From Nocardia blacklockiae (GTDB lineage: Bacteria > Actinomycetota > Actinomycetes > Mycobacteriales > Mycobacteriaceae), in assembly GCF_015477355.1 (NCBI RefSeq), contig NZ_JADLRJ010000003.1:186001-250000 (forward strand): a stretch of 64,000 nt of DNA, in the 5' to 3' direction. How positions within the stretch are numbered: the first letter of the stretch is position 1; every line of letters begins with the position of its first letter. Below are positions 42,809 through 52,559 of the stretch, in pieces. Position numbers and translations under genes: made by a program. The notes under the pieces are model-generated. The model did not search any database. It saw only the letters and a program-made list of their open reading frames with translations, and was not told where the DNA came from.

Positions 42809-43887
42809 CAGAAGTCCTCGTCCGAGGCCGCGGCGGCGACCTCGGCCCGCAGCGCCCAGCCGAAAGTATCCGCCCCTTCCGCAACTCCCCGCATCCGCCC
42901 AATCACGAAGTCCCGCACCCGCTGACGCTCCGCCGCGCCCTCCACGGCGGGGCGGCCGCTTGCGGGGGAAGAGGCGTCGGACGGTTCTACGTCACCCACG
43001 GGCAAACGCCCTACGCCGGGTACGTAGAGCACTACGCTCGCAACATCTTCCGCGTCCAGAGTGGCCGTCGCGCTCCATGTGTCGCCGGAGAGGCGCAGTG
43101 GGAGGTCCGCTGTGGTCGTGGTGGTTGTGACGTGGGCGCGAGGGTGCAGGTGGGCCGGGACGGTGGCCGGGATGTGCGGGGCGGCTACCGCGTGGACGGT
43201 GAGAACGGTGCTGCCGGAGTCGCGGGTGAGCTGCCAGGAGACGGCGTATTCGGAGGCGTCGAGGATGCCGGGCGGGCAATACCGCCAGTCCCAACCGGCG
43301 GTGCCCGTGGTGAGGACGAGGCCCGCGGGACTGTCGGCGGATGCGGGCCCGGCGGCCAGGGCGTAGTCCTCGGCTCGCCGAGAAGTCACAGGCGGAACGG
43401 CCAACTCGTCATGGGAAGGTGAAACACCCTGCGCCGGTACACCTTCGATCTCATCCACGATCAGGTCGCACTCGTCGGTGAGCGCCGCGATGTCCTGATC
43501 CAGCAGCCGCTGATCCAGCGCCGGGATGCCATCGATGGTCGACGCCGGCCACCACCGCGCCGCCCAGTGCGCGTAGCCGAGCCGCCGCGCATTCTCGACG
43601 AGCTCGGGCAGCGCCGGGTCTGTCGTCACCTCGCCGGACGAGCCGTCGTCCACGGCGAGGGCCACACCCGCGCCGTAAACAGCCCAGAGCCAATCCTGCG
43701 CGGCCACAGGGTCATACAGGACCGCGAACGGAACTTGTTGCCCCGCAAGCAGTCTCCACGACAGATGCCCACCCGCGACCTCGACCACGAGCGTATCCAG
43801 CGACCCGTCAGACAGTTCGGGCGACCCGGCAGGCGAGATCGTGACGACACCGTCCGCCTCGCGCCGCAACCACACCGTCCCGGGCAT
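42808..43887 (-). CDS. Uncharacterised third component of the CHAT/TPR operon
   Basis: A 359-residue protein without a domain I recognise. The N-terminal half looks beta-rich (VWLRREADGVVTISPAG; HLSWRLLAGQQVPFAVLYDP), and a Trp-rich segment follows (YAHWAARWWPAST). An acidic region at about 140-170 (ALTDECDLIVDEIEGVPAQG) precedes a second beta-rich part with repeated Thr (TTTTTTADLPL). The C-terminal helix FVIGRMRGVAEGADTFGWAL ends the protein. There is no signal peptide or membrane helix, so it is probably cytoplasmic. Coupled by one-base overlaps to genes on both sides, it must work with the CHAT/TPR pair. Confidence 0.8.
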   Translation of the reverse strand: MPGTVWLRREADGVVTISPAGSPELSDGSLDTLVVEVAGGHLSWRLLAGQQVPFAVLYDPVAAQDWLWAVYGAGVALAVDDGSSGEVTTDPALPELVENARRLGYAHWAARWWPASTIDGIPALDQRLLDQDIAALTDECDLIVDEIEGVPAQGVSPSHDELAVPPVTSRRAEDYALAAGPASADSPAGLVLTTGTAGWDWRYCPPGILDASEYAVSWQLTRDSGSTVLTVHAVAAPHIPATVPAHLHPRAHVTTTTTTADLPLRLSGDTWSATATLDAEDVASVVLYVPGVGRLPVGDVEPSDASSPASGRPAVEGAAERQRVRDFVIGRMRGVAEGADTFGWALRAEVAAAASDEDF

Positions 43888-45200
43888 CACCCGGCCCTCG
43901 ATCCCACCGAAGTCTCCAGCCCCGCAACCACATTCGCACTCAACGCCTTCTTCACCCCGGCGCGGTGATCGAGCACCACCGACCGCGCGACGCCGTCGAG
44001 CAGATCCCACAGCTCGTCGGCGCTCACCACCGCCACCTCCCGCACATCGCGGCCGTGCAGCCGCACCCATAGTCGACGCAGGTAGGACCGCCACGGCCGA
44101 CGCAACTCGGCGGCGATCGCGGTCAGCGGGTTCGCGGGGTCGCCGGTCTCGTGCACCGCGAGCCGCCGCGCCCGCAGCACGTACGCCTCCCGCCGCCACC
44201 GCCCGTTGATCACCCGATGCGCCGCGGTCCCGCTCGTGTCCCACGGTTCGGGGAGCGGCGCGAGACCGCGCGCCAGGGCCACGCCCGCCGCGGCCGTCAC
44301 CCGCAGGGACTCGTCGAGCAGCGCCCACGGCGCGCAACTGCGGGAGATCTCCGCGGTCACGAGTTCGGGAATGGTGGGCAGGTCCGCGCGATCGGTGGAG
44401 GCCTGCAGCACCGTGAAGACCCGTTCGTAGACAGTGCGATCGAACGGCAGCCCCAGCGTGGCGGTGGCGGCCGACGTGCCGAGCGTGGGCGCACGCGGCA
44501 CCGGGTGCACGGTGAGCCCCAGCTCCCGCGCGGACTCGTTGTCCCACAAGCCGATTCCGGACGCGGTGCCCGCCCGCGCGGCGATCAGGGAACGCAGCAC
44601 CCGGGCCGCTCCCGCGGACGAGTGTGCCCCCGCGCACGAGTCCAGCAGCTCGGTCAGCGCGGCGGTGTGGTCGGCGGCGGGGCCTCCGCGCGGCCGGTTT
44701 CGCCACGCGGAGTCCAGCATTGCCGCCAATTCGACCCGCAGGGTCAGGTCGGTGAGGTGCTCCCGCAGCGCCCGCGTGGTCCGGCCCGCCGCGACATCGT
44801 GCACCTCACGCAGCACGTGCTCCGCTAACTGCCTGTCGCGCAAGGCATCCGGCGGACCCGACCGGGTGGCCAGCTCGAAACAGCGCTGGAAGTACAGATC
44901 CTGCGGATGGCCCTCGGTGATGCGCAGTGCCCGCCGTGCCTGCTTGAGGACGGTGAACCAGGCGGCGGTGGCGCGCAGCACGTCCGCCGCGTCGCGGACC
45001 CGGGCGGTGAGCAGGGCCGCGCCCTCGGCGGTCAGCACCGGCCCGGCGCACTCGGGATGCTGGACCGGCCGGATCACCAGTGGGTCGAGGATCAGTTTCA
45101 CGGTGCGGCGCAGCGGTCCGCCGTGGGCGCCGCTGAGCGCCTCGACGCCCTCGATACCGCGCCACGCCTCGTCGAGCACCATGGCGCGCGGTCGTCGCAT
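43887..45200 (-). CDS. Uncharacterised first component of the CHAT/TPR operon
   Basis: A 437-residue, mostly helical, Arg/Ala-rich protein with no recognised domain. Conspicuous segments are TVKLILDPLVIRPVQHPECA, a middle part rich in helices (RALREHLTDLTLRVELAAML), and a basic C-terminal region (LRRPWRSYLRRLWVRLHGRD) followed by VVSADELWDLLDGVARSV. It has no signal peptide. It heads the four-gene operon (promoter in the 136 bp shared with the divergent LpqH gene), and its stop overlaps the next start by one base. The four-part layout recalls the CHAT/TPR conflict systems called CATRA in protein-family naming, but I cannot confirm membership by eye. Confidence 0.8.
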   Translation of the reverse strand: MRRPRAMVLDEAWRGIEGVEALSGAHGGPLRRTVKLILDPLVIRPVQHPECAGPVLTAEGAALLTARVRDAADVLRATAAWFTVLKQARRALRITEGHPQDLYFQRCFELATRSGPPDALRDRQLAEHVLREVHDVAAGRTTRALREHLTDLTLRVELAAMLDSAWRNRPRGGPAADHTAALTELLDSCAGAHSSAGAARVLRSLIAARAGTASGIGLWDNESARELGLTVHPVPRAPTLGTSAATATLGLPFDRTVYERVFTVLQASTDRADLPTIPELVTAEISRSCAPWALLDESLRVTAAAGVALARGLAPLPEPWDTSGTAAHRVINGRWRREAYVLRARRLAVHETGDPANPLTAIAAELRRPWRSYLRRLWVRLHGRDVREVAVVSADELWDLLDGVARSVVLDHRAGVKKALSANVVAGLETSVGSRAG

Positions 45201-45336
45201 TCGGCCAGGTTAGCCCACCAATGGCGATGGGGGGAGGGCCCGAAACCTGGGATCGGTAGGCGGCGAACGGTTCCTACCTTGAGCACAACGGCCCGACCGC
45301 GGAGCCGGAGCAGAACACAGCGAAGGAACGACAACC

Positions 45337-45870
45337 ATGAACAGCAAGCAGATCCGCCGCACCGCCGCCGCCCTCGCCGTCGCCGGGCTGAGCGTGTTCG
45401 CCGCCGCCTGCGGCGACGATTCCCCCACCGCCGCCCCGTCCCCGACCCAGGCGACCGCCGCCCCGACCCAGGCCGCCGGCGGCCGGTCCGCGGCCCTGGT
45501 CGACGGCAAGGCGCTGGACGGCAAGTTCGAGACCACCTGCGCCAAGCAGGGCGGCGTGCTCGCCCTGGCGCTGACCGACATCGACAACGCCACCTACGGC
45601 CGGCTGAGCGTCAGCGCGACCCTGACCGACGACCACACCGTGCAGGCCGTCGGCATCGCGGGCAGCAAGGGCGGCTCGTCCGGGATGCCCTACGCCGTCG
45701 GCTACGGCAACGGCCAGCCCGGCGGCTCGGCCACGGTCGTCAAGGACGGCAACACCTACAAGGTCACCGGCGAGGGCGTAGCGGCCCCCGACATGAGCAA
45801 CCCCCTCGCAGCCCCCGCCACCGCGAAGTTCGACCTCACCTTCGCCTGCACGACAGTCGTGAACGGCTGA
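45337..45870 (+). CDS. LpqH-family lipoprotein antigen
   Basis: A 177-residue lipoprotein. The signal ALAVAGLSVFAAAC ends in a lipobox with the acylated Cys25, followed by a Thr/Ala/Pro-rich linker (PTAAPSPTQATAAPTQAA) of the kind that is glycosylated in mycobacterial LpqH. The mature domain carries a cysteine pair (TTCAKQ and FACTTV) near its ends, as in the 19-kDa antigen family. It is anchored on the outer face of the membrane. AAGGA precedes the ATG. It is divergent from the CHAT/TPR operon; no functional tie is known. Confidence 0.88.
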   Translation: MNSKQIRRTAAALAVAGLSVFAAACGDDSPTAAPSPTQATAAPTQAAGGRSAALVDGKALDGKFETTCAKQGGVLALALTDIDNATYGRLSVSATLTDDHTVQAVGIAGSKGGSSGMPYAVGYGNGQPGGSATVVKDGNTYKVTGEGVAAPDMSNPLAAPATAKFDLTFACTTVVNG

Positions 45871-45881
45871 CCCGCCCCGCC

Positions 45882-46007
45882 GCCGAACACCCCGGCCCCG
45901 CCGGGGGTCGGCGTGCAGGTGTGGCCGAATGCCTTGATGCCCCCGGGGTTTCGGCGTGAGGGGTGGCCGAATACCCCGGGCCTTCTGGGCCGATGGGCCG
46001 GATGGCG
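45882..46007. repeat. Degenerate 42-bp tandem repeat, three units
   Basis: GCCGAA starts at 45882, 45924 and 45966, an exact 42-bp period. Units 1 and 2 also share TCGGCGTG near their ends and each holds a GC-rich inverted repeat (such as ACCCCGGC/GCCGGGG in unit 1) that could form a hairpin. The array lies between the convergent LpqH and SDR genes and may act as a terminator. In one frame it reads as a 14-residue repeat beginning AEHPGPAG and AEYPGPSG, interrupted by a stop. Confidence 0.6.
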
Positions 46008-46029
46008 CGGTGGGGGAGGGGCTTTGGTG

Positions 46030-46824
46030 TTACGGGACTATCGAGTCCACGTAGCCGCCGTCGACGCGCACTGCCGCGCCGGTGGTGGCGGAGGCGAGGG
46101 GGGAACTCAGGTATACGACCATGTTCGCGATCTCCTCGGGCTCGATCAGTCGTTGCAGCAGGGACTGGGGGCGGTGCTGCCGCATGAACTCGCGCTGCGC
46201 CTGGTCCCACGGGAGGGATTCGTCGACGAGTTCGTACACGAAACGCTCCACGCCGCCGGTGTGCGTGGGCCCGGCGATCACCGAGTTCACCGTCACACCG
46301 GTGCCGGCCGCCTCCTTGGCGAAGCCGCGGGAGACCGAGAGCAGCGCCGTCTTCGAGACGCCGTAGTGGATCATCTCGGCCGGAATCACGAGCGCGGAAT
46401 CGCTGGCGATATTGAGCACCCGGCCCCAGCCCGCCCGCGTCATGCCCGGCAGCGTCCTGCGGATCAACCGGACGGCGGCGAGCACGTTCACCTCGAAGTA
46501 GCGCCGCCACTCGTCGTCGTCGATCTCCAAAGGCGCTGCGCTGCCGAAGATTCCGAGATTGTTCACCAGCACGTCCACGCCGGGGACGGCCGCCAGCACG
46601 GCGTCGGCCCCGGCGTCGGTGGTGACGTCGCCCGGTGCCTCGATCAGGTCGCGGTCGGGGGATTCGGCCCGCAGCTCGGCGACCGCCGCGGCGACGCCCT
46701 CGGCCCCGCGGCCGTTGACCGCCACCCGCGCGCCGGCGTCGGCGAGCCCGGCGGCGATCGCCCGCCCGATACCCTGCGTCGAACCCGAGACCAGTGCCGT
46801 CCGTCCAGTCAGATCGATGCGCAT
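46030..46824 (-). CDS. Short-chain dehydrogenase/reductase
   Basis: A 264-residue classical SDR. Nucleotide motif ALVSGSTQGIGRAIAAGLA (TGxxxGIG type with Ser for Thr), NNLGIFG for the NNAG strand, the serine in NIASDSA and the catalytic pair in YGVSKTALLSVS (YxxxK) are all present. Near the C-terminus, VVYLSSPLASATTGAAVRVD matches the usual SDR ending. The Arg/Gly at the end of strand 2 (NGRGAEG) suggests NADP(H). It is divergent from a TetR gene across 87 bp, its probable repressor. Substrate unknown. Confidence 0.93.
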   Translation of the reverse strand: MRIDLTGRTALVSGSTQGIGRAIAAGLADAGARVAVNGRGAEGVAAAVAELRAESPDRDLIEAPGDVTTDAGADAVLAAVPGVDVLVNNLGIFGSAAPLEIDDDEWRRYFEVNVLAAVRLIRRTLPGMTRAGWGRVLNIASDSALVIPAEMIHYGVSKTALLSVSRGFAKEAAGTGVTVNSVIAGPTHTGGVERFVYELVDESLPWDQAQREFMRQHRPQSLLQRLIEPEEIANMVVYLSSPLASATTGAAVRVDGGYVDSIVP

Positions 46825-46911
46825 CCGCCCACCCTACGTCCGCCGCCGGGCCGCGCCGCCGAGGCGGAGCCGCGCGCTCGGCTCCCATCGCCGATCGCGC
46901 ACACTGGGCTG

Positions 46912-47562
46912 ATGGGACGGACACGACGGCCGGCGTGGAACGGATCGCCGCCGCGCGACGATGCGGACGCCAGGGCGCGGATCATCGATGCCGCGATGCG
47001 CTGCATCGACCGCCGCGGCGCGGGCCGGACCACGCTCTCCGACGTCGCGGCCGACCTCGGCGTCATCCGCCAGACCGTCTACCGGCACTTCCCCAGCACC
47101 GAGGACCTGTTCGAGGCGGTCGGCCACGCGGCGGTGGACAACTACCTCGACCACCTGCTCGATCACCTGGCGGGCGTCACCGATCCCGCGGACATGGCGA
47201 TCGAGGCGATCGCTTACACCATCGAACGCCTCCCGCACGACCGCCACGTGAACTTGCTGCTGTCGGCGGGCCGCCCGGCGGCCTTCACCCGGGTGGCGAT
47301 GAGCGACGCCGCGTTCGACGCCTGCCGGACCGCCTTCGACCGCTCCGACGTCGACTGGGCGGCCCACGGCTACGCGGGCGACCACCTCACCGAACTGATC
47401 GAATACCTGCTGCGCGTACTGCTCTCGTTCGTCACCGGCCCCACGGTCCGCCGCCGCGACGGCGTCGAACTCCGCCGTTTCCTGCGCCGCTGGGTCGCCC
47501 CCGCGCTGCCGGCCGACCGGGATTCGAAACAACCTGCGGCCCTTCACAATCCGGTCGGGTAG
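46912..47562 (+). CDS. TetR/AcrR family transcriptional regulator
   Basis: A 216-residue regulator with an N-terminal HTH (AAMRCIDRRGAGRTTLSDVA, ADLGVIRQTVYRHFPSTEDL) and a helical ligand-binding domain. The ATG at 46912 gives a normal length; the frame remains open far upstream but not as TetR sequence. Divergent from the SDR gene, so likely to control it. Its 3' end overlaps the end of the convergent erythromycin-esterase-like gene by 19 bases. Confidence 0.92.
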   Translation: MGRTRRPAWNGSPPRDDADARARIIDAAMRCIDRRGAGRTTLSDVAADLGVIRQTVYRHFPSTEDLFEAVGHAAVDNYLDHLLDHLAGVTDPADMAIEAIAYTIERLPHDRHVNLLLSAGRPAAFTRVAMSDAAFDACRTAFDRSDVDWAAHGYAGDHLTELIEYLLRVLLSFVTGPTVRRRDGVELRRFLRRWVAPALPADRDSKQPAALHNPVG

Positions 47563-48836
47563 GTCTCCGGCTCGCGGGCCTGGGACCGCGGGGTGTGCAG
47601 GGGGCGGAGTTCGCTGGTGCGGTCCAGCCACAGGAAGGCGTCGTAGCGGTCGCCGAGGACGGTGGGTACGTAGTTGCCCCAGCGTTCGCGGTCCGGGTCG
47701 TAGACGACGCCGATGGCGCGGTGGCCGAGTTCGTCGGTGAGCAGGTCGGGGCGGTCGTCGCGCGGGTGGACGAACAACGCGCGATCCGGCGCGGTGCTGT
47801 GCAGGACCTCTTCCACGGAATCCGCCCGCGCGGGCGGTACCGGCATCTCGCGCGCGGGCGCGCCCCAGTAGTCACCGGCGACGACGCTGCCGCGGTGGGT
47901 GCCGAAGCCGATCAGCACCACCTGGTCCGCGCCGTACCGCTCTCGCGCGAGCTGCCCGATATTGACCTCGCCCGCGGCGGCCATCGAGGTGGCGCGGGCA
48001 TCGCCGACATGCGTATTGTGCGCCCACACAACGGCTTTCGAGTCCGGGCCGTAGTGCGACAGCAGCCGGTCGAGGGTGCGGTCCATGTGCCGGTCGCGAA
48101 TGTTCCACGACTCCCGGCCGCCGCCGATCATGGTCCGGTAGTACTGCTCGGCCCCGGCGACGACCTCCGCGTTCTGCCACGCGCCGAAGGCCTCGCCGCC
48201 GTCGCCCGCCGCGCGCTCGCGCAGCCGCACCAGCAGGTCGACGACCTCGTTCGCACACCCGGACGGCACGAAACGGGAAGCGCGCGCGTACTCCTGCGCG
48301 TCCCGGTAGGGCTCGAAGCAGCGGTAGGCCTCGAGCGCGGCCGGCACCTCGGCGGGATCGTGCTCGCGCAGGTGAACGAGTATCTCGTGCAACGATTCCC
48401 ACAGCGAGTACACGTCCAGCCCGTGGAAGCCGACCCGCCGTTCCGGCTCCATACCTCGGTTCACGATCCGCAGCCAGCGGGCGAAATCGCAGACCTCCTC
48501 GTTGGCCCACATCCACGTCGGCCAGCGCACATAGGTCAGGAGCGCTTCGCGCGGATCGTCGGGCGCGCCGGACCCGCCGCGGACCGCCCGGTCCACCCGC
48601 GCGCAGTCGGGCCAGTCGCCCTCCACCGCGACGAACGAGAAACCCCGCTCGGTGATCAGCCGCTGGGTGAGCAGCGCCCGCCACCGATAGAACTCGTGGG
48701 TTCCGTGGCTGGCCTCGCCGACCATCACCACCCGCGCGTCGCCCACGCGGTCCAGCAGTTCGTCCAGGTCGCCCGCGTCGGTCAGTGGCGTGGCCAGCGC
48801 GGCGACCTCCTCTCCGTACCGGGACACGGCGATCAC
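47544..48836 (-). CDS. Erythromycin esterase family protein
   Basis: A 430-residue member of the erythromycin-esterase superfamily (EreA/EreB, succinoglycan-type). The conserved active-site block is [19 protein letters not shown] (Glu and His), with the second site [13 protein letters not shown] and the third near [15 protein letters not shown]. True Ere enzymes hydrolyse the macrolide lactone, but most chromosomal actinobacterial homologues have unknown substrates, so resistance should not be assumed. The start at 48836 is a GTG. It is divergent from the prp operon across 182 bp and its last bases overlap the TetR gene. Confidence 0.88.
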   Translation of the reverse strand: MIAVSRYGEEVAALATPLTDAGDLDELLDRVGDARVVMVGEASHGTHEFYRWRALLTQRLITERGFSFVAVEGDWPDCARVDRAVRGGSGAPDDPREALLTYVRWPTWMWANEEVCDFARWLRIVNRGMEPERRVGFHGLDVYSLWESLHEILVHLREHDPAEVPAALEAYRCFEPYRDAQEYARASRFVPSGCANEVVDLLVRLRERAAGDGGEAFGAWQNAEVVAGAEQYYRTMIGGGRESWNIRDRHMDRTLDRLLSHYGPDSKAVVWAHNTHVGDARATSMAAAGEVNIGQLARERYGADQVVLIGFGTHRGSVVAGDYWGAPAREMPVPPARADSVEEVLHSTAPDRALFVHPRDDRPDLLTDELGHRAIGVVYDPDRERWGNYVPTVLGDRYDAFLWLDRTSELRPLHTPRSQAREPETYPTGL

Positions 48837-48891
48837 CTCACTGTCGGTGGCTGTCGCGGGCGACTACCCGGCCGCTCGCGCCGGAAACCGT

Positions 48892-48946
48892 CCGCAAACT
48901 TCACAACTTCGCCGATTCGCCGCCGCAGAACTCGGCATTTGCGGAG
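48892..48946. promoter_or_regulatory. Candidate PrpR/RamB-type boxes upstream of prpD
   Basis: CCGCAAACT at 48892-48900 and ATTTGCGGA at 48937-48945 form an inverted pair of TTTGCGG half-sites about 45 bp apart, 70-130 bp upstream of prpD. They resemble the AAGTTTGCAAA-like motifs of the RamB/PrpR family that controls propionate genes in actinobacteria. Tentative. Confidence 0.3.
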
Positions 48947-49018
48947 TGTTCTCGCCGCGCCGCCCGCTCGGTAGCGTGCGACAGACCGGCGAAAACTCAT
49001 TCTCGAGAGGCTCCGACT

Positions 49019-50524
49019 GTGAAAAATCATCTCGTTCGCACCCGCCGATCGGCGGAGAATTTCCCGCGCGAACAGCATCTCGCGTGGCGGATCGCCGAGG
49101 TCGCCGCGGATCCCGTGGCGGTGGCTGCGGAGACGGCGGAGATGATCGTCAACCGGATCATCGACAACGCGGCCGTGGCCGCCGCCGCGCTCACCCGGCG
49201 TCCGGTCGCCAATGCCCGCGCCCAGGCGCTCGCCCATCCCTATCGACCCGGCGCGACGGTGTTCGGCGTCGGCGGCTCGTACTCGCCGGAGTGGGCGGCC
49301 TGGGCCAACGGAGTCGCAGTGCGGGAGTTGGACTTCCACGACACCTTCCTCGCCGCGGAGTACTCTCACCCCGGGGACAACATCCCGCCGATCCTGGCCG
49401 CCGCCCAGCACGCCGGGCGCTCGGGCCGCGACCTGATCCGCGGCCTGGCCACCGGCTACGAGATCCAGATCGACCTGGCGCGCGGAATCTGCCTGCACGA
49501 GTACAAGATCGACCATGTCGCCCATCTCGGCCCCGCCGCGGCCGCCGGCATCGGCACCGCACTCGGCCTCGACACCGAGACCGCCTATCAGGCCGTCGGC
49601 CAGGCGCTGCACACCACCACCGCCACCCGCCAATCCCGCAAGGGCGAGATCTCCAGCTGGAAGGCCTACGCCCCCGCCTTCGCCGGGAAGATGGCGATCG
49701 AGGCGGTCGACCGGGCCCTGCGCGGCGAGGGCGCGCCCGCCCCGATCTGGGAGGGCGAGGACGGCGTGCTCGCGCGGCTGCTGGGCGGGCCGGACGCGGA
49801 GTACACGGTGCCGCTGCCCGGTCCGGGCGAGCCCAAACGCGCGATCCTGGACTCCTACACCAAGGAACACTCGGCGGAGTACCAGAGTCAGGCCCCGATC
49901 GACCTGGCCCGCCGCCTGCGCGACCGCCTCGGCGACCTGTCGCAGATCGCCTCGATCGTGCTGCACACCAGCCACCACACGCACGTGGTGATCGGCACCG
50001 GCTCCGGCGACCCGCAGAAGTTCGACCCCGGCGCCTCCCGCGAAACCCTCGACCACTCGGTCATGTACATCTTCGCCGTCGCGCTGCAGGACGGCGTCTG
50101 GCACCACGAGCGTTCCTACGCACCCGAACGCGCCCGCCGCCCCGACACCGTCGAGCTGTGGCAGAAGATCTCCACCGCCGAAGACCCCGAATGGACGCGC
50201 CGCTACCACCGCACCGACCCGGCCGAGCGGGCGTTCGGCGCGCGCGCCGAGGTCACGCTGCGCAGCGGCGAGGTGATCGTGGACGAACTCGCCGTCGCCG
50301 ACGCACATCCGCTGGGCGCCAGGCCGTTTGCCCGCGAGCAGTACCTCGCGAAGTTCCGCACGCTCGCCGAGGGCGTCGTCGCGCCCGCCGAGCAGGACCG
50401 CTTCCTCGAGGTCGCGCAGCGCACCCCCGAGCTGTCGGCGGCCGAACTGCCGCAGCTGAGTTTCACCGTGACCGACGACGTGCTCGCGCGGGCGCCGCGC
50501 CTGCCGAAAGGACTGTTCCGATGA
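49019..50524 (+). CDS. prpD: 2-methylcitrate dehydratase PrpD
   Basis: A 501-residue MmgE/PrpD-family enzyme that dehydrates 2-methylcitrate to 2-methyl-cis-aconitate in propionyl-CoA breakdown. Typical sequence includes [40 protein letters not shown] and [20 protein letters not shown]. Propionyl-CoA comes from odd-chain fatty acids, branched amino acids and sterol side chains. GTG at 49019 has GAGAGG 8 bases upstream. It heads prpD-prpB-prpC, overlapping prpB by 4 bases (ATGA). Confidence 0.95.
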   Translation: MKNHLVRTRRSAENFPREQHLAWRIAEVAADPVAVAAETAEMIVNRIIDNAAVAAAALTRRPVANARAQALAHPYRPGATVFGVGGSYSPEWAAWANGVAVRELDFHDTFLAAEYSHPGDNIPPILAAAQHAGRSGRDLIRGLATGYEIQIDLARGICLHEYKIDHVAHLGPAAAAGIGTALGLDTETAYQAVGQALHTTTATRQSRKGEISSWKAYAPAFAGKMAIEAVDRALRGEGAPAPIWEGEDGVLARLLGGPDAEYTVPLPGPGEPKRAILDSYTKEHSAEYQSQAPIDLARRLRDRLGDLSQIASIVLHTSHHTHVVIGTGSGDPQKFDPGASRETLDHSVMYIFAVALQDGVWHHERSYAPERARRPDTVELWQKISTAEDPEWTRRYHRTDPAERAFGARAEVTLRSGEVIVDELAVADAHPLGARPFAREQYLAKFRTLAEGVVAPAEQDRFLEVAQRTPELSAAELPQLSFTVTDDVLARAPRLPKGLFR

Positions 50525-51435
50525 GTGGGCTGCTCGCCGCGAACACCTCCGCCGCGGACAAGCGCGCGGCCTTCCGCGCGGGCCTGTCCTCGGGCCGCCT
50601 CCAGCGCTTGCCCGGCGCGTTCAATCCGTTGGTGGCCAAGCTGATTCAGGAGATCGGGTTCGAGGGCGTGTACGTCTCGGGCGCGGTGCTGGCCGCGGAC
50701 CTCGGGCTGCCCGATATCGGCCTGACCACCCTCACCGAGGTCGCCGGGCGGGGGCAGCAGATCGCCCGGGTCACCGACCTGCCGGTTCTCGTCGACGCCG
50801 ACACCGGATTCGGCGAGCCGATGAACGCCGCCCGCACGGTCACGGTCCTCGAGGACGCCGGACTCGCGGGCCTGCACCTGGAGGACCAGGTCAACCCGAA
50901 ACGGTGCGGCCATCTCGACGGCAAGGCCGTGGTGCCGACCGAGGAGATGGTGCGCCGCCTGCGGGCCGCGGTGTCGGCGCGGCGCGACCCGGATTTCGTC
51001 GTCTGCGCCCGCACCGACGCCGCCGGGATCGAGGGCATCGACGCGGCCGTCGACCGGGCCCGGGCCTACGCCGACGCCGGCGCGGATCTCGTCTTCACCG
51101 AGGCGCTGCACACCGCCGCCGATTTCGAGCGGTTCCGCGCCGCCGTGTCGATCCCGTTGCTGGCCAACATGACCGAGTTCGGCAAGTCCGAGCTGCTGTC
51201 GGCGCGGACCTTGGAGTCGATCGGGTACAACGCCGTGATCTACCCGGTGTCGACGCTGCGGCTGGCCATGTACGCCGCGGAGGCGGGGCTGCGCGAAATC
51301 TTCGCCCACGGAACGCAATCCGGCCTGCTGGACCGGATGCAGCCCCGCAGCCGCCTCTACGAACTGCTCCGCTACGAGGCGTACACCGAATTCGATTCCG
51401 ACATCCACACATTCACCCTGGGAAGGAACCAGTGA
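50521..51435 (+). CDS. prpB: Methylisocitrate lyase PrpB
   Basis: A 304-residue enzyme of the isocitrate lyase/PEP mutase superfamily that cleaves 2-methylisocitrate to pyruvate and succinate. The metal and substrate site is seen in [12 protein letters not shown] (89-100), and the catalytic cysteine loop is KRCGH (127-131), the PrpB-type signature. [20 protein letters not shown] also fits the family. It starts in the ATGA overlap with prpD and its stop shares a base with the prpC start, so the three are co-translated. Confidence 0.95.
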   Translation: MSGLLAANTSAADKRAAFRAGLSSGRLQRLPGAFNPLVAKLIQEIGFEGVYVSGAVLAADLGLPDIGLTTLTEVAGRGQQIARVTDLPVLVDADTGFGEPMNAARTVTVLEDAGLAGLHLEDQVNPKRCGHLDGKAVVPTEEMVRRLRAAVSARRDPDFVVCARTDAAGIEGIDAAVDRARAYADAGADLVFTEALHTAADFERFRAAVSIPLLANMTEFGKSELLSARTLESIGYNAVIYPVSTLRLAMYAAEAGLREIFAHGTQSGLLDRMQPRSRLYELLRYEAYTEFDSDIHTFTLGRNQ

Positions 51436-52559
51436 TGACCCGGACCGAGATCCCTACCGTCGCCAAGGGTTTGGCCGGTGTCGTCGTCGACACCACCGCG
51501 GTGTCCAAGGTGGTGCCGGAAACCAATGCCCTGACCTACCGAGGCTACCCGGTGCAGGACCTCGCCGCGCACTGCGGCTTCGAACAGGTCGCGTATCTGC
51601 TGTGGCACGGCGAACTTCCGACCGATCGCGAACTGGAGCGGTTCTGCCAGCGGGAGCGCGCCGCCCGCCGCGTCGACCGCTCGCTGCTGTCGCTGGTCGC
51701 GAAGCTGCCCGACAACTGCCATCCGATGGACGTGATCCGCACGGCCATCAGCTATCTCGGCGCCGAGGATCCGGCCGAGGACGACAATTCGCCGCAGGCC
51801 AACCGCGCCAAGGCCCTGCGCATGCTCGCGGTGCTGCCCACCATCGTCGCGGCCGACCACCGCCGCCGCCACGGTCTGGACCCGATCGCCCCGCACTCGC
51901 ATCTGGGTTTCGCGCAGAACTTCCTGAACATGTGCTTCGGGAAGGTGCCCGCGCCGGAGCTGGTGCGCGCCTTCGAGATCTCGCTGATCCTCTACGCGGA
52001 GCACAGTTTCAACGCCTCCACCTTCGCCGCCCGCGTGGTCACCTCGACGCTGTCGGACATCTACAGCGCCGTCACCGCCGCCATCGGCGCGCTCAAGGGC
52101 CCGCTGCACGGCGGCGCCAACGAGGCGGTCATGCACGACCTGCTCGAGATCGGCGACCCCGGCCGAGCGGAGGAGTGGTTGCGCGCCAAGCTCGCCCGGA
52201 AGGACAAGGTGATGGGTTTCGGCCACCGGGTCTACAAGAACGGCGACTCGCGCGTGCCCACCATGAAGCAGGCGTTCCACGACATCGCCGCCGCCACCGG
52301 CGGCACGCAGTGGGTCCGCATGTGCGACAACCTCGAACGCGCCATGGCCGCGGCCACCGGCCTCGCCCCCAACCTCGATTTCCCCACGGGCCCGGCCTAT
52401 TACCTGCTCGGCTTCGACATCGAGGCCTTCACCCCGATCTTCGTGACGAGCCGCATCACCGGCTGGACCGCCCACATCATCGAACAGGGCGAATCCAATG
52501 CCCTGATCCGCCCGCTGAGCGAATACGTCGGCGTCCCACAGCGTTCCGTCGTCGCCTGA
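51435..52559 (+). CDS. prpC: 2-methylcitrate synthase PrpC
   Basis: A 374-residue citrate-synthase-fold enzyme condensing propionyl-CoA with oxaloacetate. The catalytic regions are LILYAEHSFNASTFAARVV (His), GALKGPLHGGANEAVM (His), and MGFGHRVYKNGDSRVP, followed by PNLDFPTGPAYYLLGF (Asp). The short dimeric form (about 370 residues) is typical of bacterial methylcitrate/citrate synthase II. GGAAGGA lies 8 bases upstream of the ATG. It completes the methylcitrate operon; methylcitrate feeds into PrpD. Confidence 0.95.
   Translation: MTRTEIPTVAKGLAGVVVDTTAVSKVVPETNALTYRGYPVQDLAAHCGFEQVAYLLWHGELPTDRELERFCQRERAARRVDRSLLSLVAKLPDNCHPMDVIRTAISYLGAEDPAEDDNSPQANRAKALRMLAVLPTIVAADHRRRHGLDPIAPHSHLGFAQNFLNMCFGKVPAPELVRAFEISLILYAEHSFNASTFAARVVTSTLSDIYSAVTAAIGALKGPLHGGANEAVMHDLLEIGDPGRAEEWLRAKLARKDKVMGFGHRVYKNGDSRVPTMKQAFHDIAAATGGTQWVRMCDNLERAMAAATGLAPNLDFPTGPAYYLLGFDIEAFTPIFVTSRITGWTAHIIEQGESNALIRPLSEYVGVPQRSVVA

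Noticed and set aside
47544-48836. Erythromycin esterase as an antibiotic-resistance gene
   Set aside because: The family signature is present, but many chromosomal homologues are not known to act on macrolides; the neighbours do not suggest resistance.
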